DNA of 64,000 nucleotides from Balanoglossus misakiensis (taxonomy: Eukaryota; Hemichordata): NCBI GenBank assembly GCA_040954595.2, contig CM082585.2, positions 3,534,001-3,598,000 of the forward strand. The letters run 5' to 3'. Below the pieces are notes generated by a model. That model searched no databases, was not told the origin of the DNA, and saw nothing but the letters and a program-made list of their open reading frames with translations. The translations under genes were made by a program, and so were the position numbers. Below, piece after piece: positions 1 through 7,229 of this stretch (positions are counted from its first letter, which is position 1; the number at the start of each line of letters is the position of its first letter).

Positions 1-177
1 CGTGTGTCTGAGCTTCTCCGGCGAGACCTCGCACAAATCCCCGACGAGTTAGAAAGGGAACTCGTGGTGTCGTTCATTAAACAGGCGTGGTATATAACGC
101 ATAGGGATAGGAGAAGGGCGGGCGGAAAGCGGTCGTGTGTCTGAGCTTCTCCGGCGAGACCTCGCACAAATCCCCGA

Positions 178-197
178 CGAGTTAGAAAGGGAACTCG
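178..197 (+). repeat. Short inverted repeat in each unit (example)
   Basis: CGAGTT, an 8-nt purine loop (AGAAAGGG), then AACTCG. The 6-bp arms are perfect, and in this unit a seventh A-T pair extends them (177 with 198). The element recurs in nearly every unit. Known exceptions break one pair: units reading GACAAG, and units reading GACGAGATAG. It could form a small hairpin in single-stranded DNA or RNA, or be a protein-binding dyad; neither is shown by the sequence. Confidence 0.6.
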
Positions 198-223
198 TGG
201 TGTCGTTCATTAAACAGGCGTGG

Positions 224-230
224 TATATAA
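224..230 (+). promoter_or_regulatory. TATA-box-like TATATAA in each unit (example)
   Basis: TATATAA lies at unit position 91-97 in the context GCGTGG-TATATAA-CGC and recurs about every 133 bp through both arrays. A GC-box-like GGGCGGGCGG follows about 20 bp downstream at unit position 116-125. Sparse variants exist: TTTATAA (for example near 3,270), AATATAA (near 1,411) and TATTTAA (near 21,295). A TATA box is a known core promoter element for RNA polymerase II and some polymerase III genes. Whether any of these is used is inference only. No initiator or gene follows. Confidence 0.3.
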
Positions 231-3093
231 CGCATAGGGATAGGAGAAGGGCGGGCGGAAAGCGGTCGTGTGTCTGAGCTACCCCGGCGAGACCTCGCAC
301 AAATCACGCCGAGTTAGAAAGGGAACTCGTGGTGTCGTTCATTAAGCAGGCGTGGTATATAACGCATAGGGATAGGAGAAGGGCGGGCGGAAAGCGGTCG
401 TGTGTCTGAGCTACCCCGGCGAGACCTCGCACAAATCCCCGCCGAGTTAGAAAGGGAACTCGCGGTGTCGTTCATCAAGCAGGCATGGTATATAACGCAT
501 AGGGATAGGAGAAGGGCGGGCGGAAAGCGGTCGTGTGTCTGAGCTTCTCCGGCGAGACCTCGCACAAATACCAGACGAGTTAGAAAGGGAAATCGTGGTG
601 TCGTTCATTAAGCAGGCGTGGTATATAACGCATAGGGATAGGAGAAGGGCGGGCGGAAAGCGGTCGTGTGTCTGAGCTACCCCGGCGAGACCTCGCACAA
701 ATCCCCGCCGAGTTAGAAAGGGAACTCGCGGTGTCGTTCATCAAGCAGGCGTGGTATATAACGCATAGGGATAGGAGAAGGGCGGGCGGAAAGCGGTCGT
801 GTGTCTGAGCTTCTCCGGCGAGACCTCGCACAAATCCCCGACGAGTTAGAAAGGGAACTCGTGGTGTCGTTCATTAAACAGGCGTGGTATATAACGCATA
901 GGGATAGGAGAAGGGCGGGCGGAAAGCGGTCGTGTGTCTGAGCTTCCCCGGCGAGACCTCGCACAAATCCCCGACGAGTTAGAAAGGGAACTCGCTGTGT
1001 CGTTCATTAAGCAGGCGTGGTATATAACGCATAGGGATAGGAGAATGGCGGAAAGCGGTCGTGTGTCTGAGCTTCCCCGGCGAGACCTCGCACAAATCCC
1101 CGACAAGTTAGAAAGGGAACTCGTGGTGTCGTTCATTAAACAGGCGTGGTATATAACGCATAGGGATAGGAGAAGGGCGGGCGGAAAGCGGTCGTGTGTC
1201 TGAGCTACCCCGGCGAGACCTCGCACAAATCACGCCGAGTTAGAAAGGGAACTCGTGGTGTCTTTCATTAAACAGGCGTGGTATATAACGCATAGGGATA
1301 GGAGAATGGTGGAAAGCGGTCGTGTGTCTGAGCTTCCCCGGCGAGACCTCGCACAAATCCCCGACAAGTTAGAAAGGGAACTCGCAGTGTCGTTCATTAA
1401 GCAGGCGTGGAATATAACGCATAGGGATAGGAGAAGGGCGGGCGGAAACGGTCGTGTGTCTGAGCTTCTCCGGCGAGACCTCGCACAAATCCCCGCCGAG
1501 TTAGAAAGGGAACTCGCGGTGTCGTTCATTAATCAGGCGTGGTATATAACGCATAGGGATAGGAGAAGGGCGGGCGGAAAGCGGTCGTGTGTCTGAGCTT
1601 CTCCGGCGAGACCTCGCACAAATCCCCGGCGAGTTAGAAAGGGAACTCGCAGTGTCGTTCATTAAGCAGGCGTGGTATATAACGCATAGGGATAGGAGAA
1701 GGGCGGGCGGAAAGCGGTCGTGTGTCTGAGCTTCTCCGGCGAGACCTCGCACAATTCCCCGACGAGATAGAAAGGGAACTCGCGGTGTCGTTCATTAAGC
1801 AGGCGTGGTATATAACGCATAGGGATAGGAGAAGGGCGGGCGGAAAGCCGTCGTGTGTCTGAGCTTCTCCGGCGAGACCTCGCACAAATCCCCGCCGAGT
1901 TAGAAAGGGAACTCGCGGTGTCGTTCATTAAGCAGGCGTGGTATATAACGCATAGGGATAGGAGAAGGGCGGGCGGAAAGCGGTCGTGTGTCTGAGCTTC
2001 TCCGGCGAGACCTCGCACAAATCCCCGGCGAGTTAGAAAGGGAACTCGCAGTGTCGTTCATTAAGCAGGCGTGGTATATAACGCATAGGGATAGGAGGAG
2101 GGCGGGCGGAAAGCGGTCGTGTGTCTGAGCTTCTCCGGCGAGACCTCGCACAAATCCCCGACGAGTTAGAAAGGGAACTCGTGGTGTCGTTCATTAAACA
2201 GGCGTGGTATATAACGCATAGGGATAGGAGAAGGGCGGGCGGAAAGCGGTCGTGTGTCTGAGCTTCTCCGGCGAGACCTCGCACAAATCCCCGACGAGTT
2301 CGAAAGAGGAACTCGTGGTGTCGTTCATTAAACAGGCGTGGTATATAACGCATAGGGATAGGAGAAGGGCGGGCGGAAAGCGGTCGTGTGTCTGAGCTTC
2401 TCCGGCGAGACCTCGCACAAATCCCCGACGAGTTAGAAAGGGAACTCGTGGTGTCGTTCATTAAACAGGCGTGGTATATAACGCATAGGGATAGGAGAAG
2501 GGCGGGCGGAAAGCGGTCGTGTGTCTGAGCTACCCCGGCGAGACCTCGCACAAATCCCCGCCGAGTTAGAAAGGGAACTCGCGGTGTCGTTCATCAAGCA
2601 GGCGTGGTATATAACGCATAGGGATAGGAGAAGGGCGGGCGGAAAGCGGTCGTGTGTCTGAGCTTCTCCGGCGAGACCTCGCACAAATCCCCGACGAGTT
2701 AGAAAGGGAACTCGCGGTGTCGTTCATTAAGCAGGCGTGGTATATAACGCATAGGGATAGGAGAAGGGCGGGCGGAAAGCGGTCGTGTGTCTGAGCTTCC
2801 CCGGCGAGACCTCGCACAAATCCCCGACGAGTTAGAAAGGGAACTCGCTGTGTCGTTCATTAAGCAGGCGTGGTATATAACGCTTAGGGATAGGAGAATG
2901 GCGGAAAGCGGTCGTGTGTCTGAGCTTCCCCGGCGAGACCTCGCACAAATCCCCGACAAGTTAGAAAGGGAACTCGTGGTGTCGTTCATTAAACAGGCGT
3001 GGTATATAACGCTTAGGGATAGGAGAAGGGCGGGCGGAAAGCGGTCGTGTGTCTGAGCTTCTCCGGCGAGACCTCGCACAAATCCCCGACGAG

Positions 3094-4143
3094 TTAGAAA
3101 GGGAACTCGTGGTGTCGTTCATTAAGCAGGCGTGGTATATAACGCATAGGGATAGGAGAATGGCGGGCGGAAAGCGGTCGTGTGTCTGAGCTTCTCCGGC
3201 GAGACCTCGCACAAATCCCTGCCGAGTTAGAAAGGGAACTCGCGGTGTCGTTCATTAAGCAGGCGTGGTTTATAACGCATAGGGATAGGAGAAGGGCGGG
3301 CGGAAAGCGGTCGTGTGTCTGAGCTTCCCCGGCGAGACCTCGCACAAATCACCGCCGAGTTAGAAAGGGAACTCGAGGTGTCGTTCATTAAGCAGGCGTG
3401 GTATATAACGCATAGGGATAGGAGAATGGCTGGCGGAAAGCGGTCGTGTGTCTGAGCTTCCCCGGCGAGACCTCGCACAAATCCCCGACGAGTTAGAAAG
3501 GGAACTCGCAGTGTCGTTCATAAAACAGGCGTGGTATATAACGCATAGGGATAGGAGAAGGGCGGGCGGAAAGCGGTCGTGTGTCTGAGCTTCCCCGGCG
3601 AGACCTCGCACAAATCCCCGACGAGTTAGAAAGGGAACTCGTGGTGTCGTTCATTAAACAGGCGTGGTATATAACGCATAGGGATAGGAGAAGGGCGGGC
3701 GGAAAGCGGTCGTGTGTCTGAGCTTCTCCGGCGAGACCTCGCACAAATCCCCGCCGAGTTAGAAAGGGAACTCGCGGTGTCGTTCATTAAGCAGGCGTGG
3801 TTTATAACGCATAGGGATAGGAGAAGGGCGGGCGGAAAGCGGTCGTGTGTCTGAGCTTCCCCGGCGAGACCTCGCACAAATCACCGCCGAGTTAGAAAGG
3901 GAACTCGAGGTGTCGTTCATTAAGCAGGCGTGGTATATAACGCATAGGGATAGGAGAATGGCTGGCGGAAAGCGGTCGTGTGTCTGAGCTTCCCCGGCGA
4001 GACCTCGCACAAATCCCCGACGAGTTAGAAAGGGAACTCGCAGTGTCGTTCATTAAGCAGGCGTGGTATATAACGCATAGGGATAGGAGAAGAGCGGGCG
4101 GAAAGCCGTCGTGTGTCTGAGCTTCCCCGGCGAGACCACGCAC
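3094..4143 (+). repeat. 532-bp (4-unit) tandem duplication
   Basis: Units from about 3,094 to 3,611 recur 532 bp later (about 3,626 to 4,143) with the same linked variants: GTTTATAAC in place of GTATATAAC, AAATCACCGCCGAG, CTCGAGGTG and GAGAATGGCTGG. 532 is exactly 4 x 133. Related units appear again near 4,830-5,070, 20,590-20,840, 25,500-25,750, 30,550-30,800 and 48,220-48,470, so this variant set has travelled widely. A few private substitutions separate the two copies. Confidence 0.8.
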
Positions 4144-5419
4144 AAATCCCCGCCGAGTTAGAAAGGGAACTCTCAGTGTCGTTCATTAAGCGGGCGTGGT
4201 ATATAACGCATAGGGATAGGAGAAGGGCAGGCGGAAAGCCGTCGTGTGTCTGAGCTTCTCCGGCGAGACCTCGCACAAATCCCCGACGAGTTAGAAAGAG
4301 AACTCGCAGTGTCGTTCATTAAGCAGGCGTGGTATATAACGCATAGGGATAGGAGAAGGGCGGGCGAAAAGCGCTCGTGTGTCTGAGCTTCTCCGGCGAG
4401 ACCTCGCACAAATCCCCGCCGAGTTAGAAAGGGAACTCGCGGTGTCGTTCATAAGCAGGCATGGTATATAACGCATAGGGATATGAGAAGAGCGGGCGGA
4501 AAGCCGTCGTGTGTCTGAGCTTCCCCGGCGAGACCACGCACAAATCCCCGCCGAGTTAGAAAGGGAACTCGTGGTGTCTTCATTAAGCAGGCGTGGTATA
4601 TAACGCATAGGGATAGGAGAAGGGCGGGCGGAAAGCAGTCGTGTGTCTGAGCTTCTTGGGCGAGACCTCGCACAAATCCCCGACGAGTTAGAAATGAAAC
4701 TCGCAGTGTCGTTCATTAAGTAGGCGTGGTATATAACGCATAGGGATTGGGGAAGGGCGGGCGGAAAGCGGTCGTGTGTCTGAGCTTCTCCGGCGAGACC
4801 TCGCACAAATCCTCGCCGAGTTAGAAAGTGAACTCGCGGTGTCGTTCATTAAGCAGGCGTGGTTTATAACGCATAGGGATAGGAGAAGGGCGGGCGGAAA
4901 GCGGTCGTGTGTCTGAGCTTCCCCGGCGAGACCTCGCACAAATCACCGCCGAGTTAGAAAGGGAACTCGAGGTGTCGTTCATTAAGAAGGCGTGGTATAT
5001 AACGCATAGGGATAGGAGAATGGCTGGCGGAAAGCGGTCGTGTGTCTGAGCTTCCCCGGCGAGACCTCGCACAAATCCCCGCCGAGTTAGAAAGGGAACT
5101 CGTGGTGTCGTTCATTAAACAGGCGTGGTATATAACGCATAGGGATAGGAGAAGGGCGGGCGGAAAGCGGTCGTGTGTCTGAGCTTCTCCGGCGAGACCG
5201 CGCACAAATTCCCGCCGAGTTAGAAAGGGAACTCGAGGTGTCGTTCATTAAGCAGGCGTGGTATATAACGCATAGGGATAGGAGAAGGGCGGGCGGAAAG
5301 AGGTCGTGTGTCTGAGCTTCCCCGGCGAGTCCTCGCACAAATCCCCGACGAGTTAGAAAGGGAACTCGCAGTGTCGTTCATTAAACAGGCGTGGTATATA
5401 ACGTATAGGGATAGGAGAA

Positions 5420-5503
5420 GGAAAGGGTGGATAGCGGTCGCCTGTTCGAGCTCCCCCGGAAAGACCTCGCACAATTCCCCGACGAGTTAGAAAGGGAACT
5501 CGA
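5420..5503 (+). repeat. Degenerated terminal satellite unit (array edge)
   Basis: The last unit before the interruption still aligns with the satellite but is heavily altered. GAGAAGGGCGGGCGG has become GAGAAGGAAAGGGTGG, the CGTGTGTCTGAG motif reads CGCCTGTTCGAG, and CGGCGAGACC reads CGGAAAGACC. Such decay in the outermost unit is the known signature of a long-standing array edge, where unequal exchange no longer homogenises repeats. The satellite match stops at CTCGA (5,503). Confidence 0.8.
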
Positions 5504-5640
5504 ACTTTTTGGATGCAACTTGAACATATACGTACATACCATGTACAATTGATTGTGGTAGACCATGTGTATAGAGGGATCGTCTCTTGATTTAATGTTG
5601 AGTCTAAATTTGGGCTAAATTTGCCAAATTGAGGCAATTG
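5504..5640. other. AT-rich single-copy flank
   Basis: An AT-rich stretch of about 137 bp between the satellite edge and the AT-rich tandem repeat. It shows no satellite similarity, no convincing open frame and no recognised motif. A GGGCTAAATTTGCC-like segment near 5,610 faintly resembles the GGGGCAAAAATGGCC core of the following repeat and may be a very decayed outer copy. Confidence 0.5.
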
Positions 5641-6801
5641 TGTCTTTCGAATTCCAAAATCATCATTTTAATCAATATCATATGGCGTATGATGTTTTAA
5701 ATATACATATACATCACCCGAACTCCAAAACAAAACGCATTACTTATTATCATTTCTGAAAATGACAATTTTAAACCGAAATGTGGCTAAATGGTATTTT
5801 TTAGTGAATTGGGTCTCAATAAGGCTGTTATGTTGGTATCAGCATACTTTTGCTCAAAATTCATTTTTGATACATCATTACATCCTTGATTGTAAAGAAA
5901 ACATTTTTCTAGGTTTTAAATAACTCTTTTAACGGGGAAAATGGCCAGATGACATTTTTTGTGGGGCTAAAAGCCTGCTTTTTCCAATTATCTCCAGTTT
6001 TAATATAAAATTGACCTTCCATAATATCATCAGATCACCGAATATGAATAAAACAGTTTGTTTTTAATTTTGTCTAAAAATGACCTTTGGGGCAAAAAAA
6101 TGCCCAAAAGGGCGTTTTTATATCTTGAGTAGGGTCAATCAGACTGCTTTTTGGGAATATCCACCAGATTTTACATAGAATAGGCATATTATACGTTATC
6201 AGATCTCCGAATGTGAAAAAAACAGTTTGTTTTTGTGTTTTCTAAAAATGACCCTTTGAGGCAAAAATGGCCAATTTGTCTCGAGTGGGATCAAAAAGAC
6301 TGCTTTTCCTGAAGTCAGCACCAAATTCTAATATGTAGTTGTCATACTCAAATCTCCTATCATCAAGAAAACAGTCTGATGTTAGCTTTTGTCTGAAAAT
6401 GAACTTTTGGGGCAAAAACTTGCCAAAGAGGGACTTTTGTAATGAGAAGCGGTCAATAAAACTTTTTTTTACTAGTAGTCAAATTGTACAATGAATGGGC
6501 ATATAATAGATCATCAGATCTCCGATTCTAAAGAAAACATTTAGTTTTAATTGTTTTCTTCAGAAAATGACACTTTTTGGGGTAAAAGTGGCCAAATGGC
6601 AAATTTTGCTTGTGTGACGTCAATCAGACAGCTTTTTTTTAAAATGATGGATAAGCACCGATTTTTACAGAGAATCAACTTTTCATACATCAGCAGGTCT
6701 CCGAGTGTGAAGAAAACAATTTATATTTTTTTTCAAAAAAATTACCTTTGACATCCCCAAAGTGGCCAAAATAACATCTTCTGTATTGAGTACGGCCTAA
6801 A
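5641..6801 (+). repeat. Degenerate AT-rich tandem repeat, about 150-180 bp period, 7 copies
   Basis: A second tandem repeat, unrelated to the 133-bp satellite. Each copy holds, in order: ATCAGATCTCCGAATGTG, AAGAAAACA plus a T-rich run, CTGAAAATGACC, GGGGCAAAAATGGCCAAA, and GAGTGGGGTCAATCAGACTG. The C of the AAAACA anchor falls at about 5,736, 5,902, 6,054, 6,223, 6,372, 6,538 and 6,717, giving steps of 166, 152, 169, 149, 166 and 179 bp. The last copy fades into GAGTACGGCCTAAAC at about 6,787-6,801. Copies are strongly diverged, so this is old. It could be a second satellite or the tandem core of a non-autonomous mobile element. I see no terminal inverted repeats or target-site duplications. 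Confidence 0.8.
5677..5693. repeat. Short inverted repeat ATCATA-5 nt-TATGAT
   Basis: Perfect 6-bp arms around TGGCG at the outer end of the AT-rich repeat block. Short palindromes are common by chance in AT-rich DNA, so it is recorded only as a visible structure. Confidence 0.3.
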
Positions 6802-7041
6802 CCCCACACACTCAAGCAGGAAACGGGCTCTTCCTCCCGATTGGCAGGAAACGATGCGCCCGTACAGAGTTGGGCTATTGTAAGCTCCGTCGATCGGTTT
6901 CGCAATCGTTTACACCGGTAAGAACGGGTGCTCAGGGCTTCAACGGGCCTGCTCACATCTTCCCCCGCCAAGGGAGTGGTAAAAGTCCCGTACTCAGAAT
7001 CGGATTTGTATGTCCCTCCGCGGGTATGCGCGCCGGAACTA
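6802..7041. other. Unrecognised GC-richer single-copy segment
   Basis: About 240 bp of mixed-composition sequence with no tandem structure, lying between the AT-rich repeat and the satellite. It includes CCCGATTGGCAGGAAACGATG near 6,836 and GGTAAGAACGGGTGCTC near 6,919. An open frame crosses it on each strand and runs into repeat DNA, but neither resembles a protein I know. I checked by eye for 5S rRNA, snRNA and tRNA A/B-box signatures and found none. Its right end, CCGGAACTATATATAAGG, looks like a core promoter, as in the LTR of a retrotransposon. It may be an LTR or element fragment, or the ancestral flank of the satellite. Identity is unresolved. Confidence 0.4.
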
Positions 7042-7048
7042 TATATAA
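7042..7048 (+). promoter_or_regulatory. TATATAA element at the right satellite junction
   Basis: TATATAA followed directly by GGAGAAGTGGACC. It is the only TATA-like box outside the regular repeat register. Its similarity to the satellite's TATATAA and GGAGAAG motifs suggests it is either a deleted satellite unit or the promoter-like precursor from which the satellite unit arose. No transcript can be inferred. Confidence 0.25.
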
Positions 7049-7075
7049 GGAGAAGTGGACCTTCACAAATTCCCG
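7042..7075 (+). repeat. Collapsed satellite unit relic at the right array edge
   Basis: Four satellite motifs appear in satellite order with the intervening bases missing: TATATAA (7,042-7,048), GGAGAAG (7,049-7,055), GACCT then CACAAATTCCCG (7,058-7,075; one T in place of CG), and then GTTCATTAAGCAGG, from which the regular array continues. The AAATTCCCG form is a genuine subfamily variant found in other units (for example near 8,637). The alignment is by eye. Three internal deletions of one unit, or a shorter ancestral form, would both explain it. Confidence 0.55.
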
Positions 7076-7229
7076 GTTCATTAAGCAGGCGTGGTATATA
7101 ACACATAGGGATAGGAGAAGGGCGGGCGGAAAGCGGTCGTGTGTCTGAGCTTCTCCGACGAGACCTCGCACAAATCCCCGACGAGTTAGAAAGGGAACTC
7201 GTGGTGTCGTTCATTAAACAGGCGTGGTA

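Larger units (their letters stand above)
134..266 (+). repeat. Representative satellite monomer with motif map
   Basis: A canonical 133-bp unit, counting from CGTGTGTCTG as unit position 1. Positions 13-20 form the main subfamily switch (CTTCTCCG, CTTCCCCG or CTACCCCG). Positions 28-38 hold CTCGCACAAAT. Positions 43-48 read GACGAG, GCCGAG or GGCGAG. Positions 45-64 form an inverted repeat with an 8-nt loop. Positions 71-80 hold CGTTCATTAA or CGTTCATCAA. TATATAA lies at 91-97 and GGGCGGGCGG at 116-125. By hand count the unit has 73 G+C of 133 (about 55%), with more G than C on this strand (45 versus 28). I do not recognise the family. The unit has no alpha-satellite resemblance and no CENP-B box that I can see. 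Confidence 0.95.
1..5503 (+). repeat. 133-bp satellite, left array (about 41 units)
   Basis: Tandem head-to-tail copies of a 133-bp unit; for example, the motif CGTGTGTCTGAG begins at 1, 134 and 267. The array runs in from outside the window and ends at 5,503, where the next satellite bases (GGTGTCG) are replaced by AT-rich sequence. Units here differ more from one another than those at 7-14 kb, especially at 3.1-5.4 kb, where many carry private substitutions and 1-bp deletions. One unit near 2,300 has a 1-bp insertion. Seen directly: period, orientation and variants. Inferred: this is the older, less recently homogenised side of the locus. No coding capacity is supported, because open frames are short, start at GTG and switch frame at each unit. 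Confidence 0.97.

Noticed and set aside
110-130. Canonical G-quadruplex in the G-rich part of the unit
   Set aside because: Only two or three GGG runs per unit with uneven loops. A two-tetrad form is possible, but the sequence does not support a standard four-run motif.
234-245. Homing-endonuclease-like TAGGGATA in every unit
   Set aside because: Only the first 8 bases of the 18-bp I-SceI site match; the rest differs.
49-300. Open frame of 83 codons on the minus strand, recurring at nearly every unit
   Set aside because: It starts at GTG, overlaps its neighbours in shifted frames, and exists only because the 133-bp unit lacks stops in one register. No known domain and no conserved coding signal.
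2881-2900. Telomere-like TTAGGG in the variant CGCTTAGGGATAGG
   Set aside because: A single hexamer made by one substitution (CATAGGG to CTTAGGG); no tandem TTAGGG run.
6551-6751. 66-codon plus-strand frame in the AT-rich repeat
   Set aside because: Low-complexity translation within a degenerate tandem repeat; not preserved in the other copies.
6802-7041. 5S rRNA, tRNA or spliceosomal snRNA gene beside the satellite
   Set aside because: No match by eye to 5S internal control regions, tRNA A/B boxes or U1, U2, U5 and U6 signature sequences.
5504-7075. Complete transposon inserted into the satellite
   Set aside because: No terminal inverted repeats, long terminal repeats, target-site duplication or coding remnants seen. 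The left satellite edge is decayed and the right edge is a collapsed unit, which does not fit a clean insertion.
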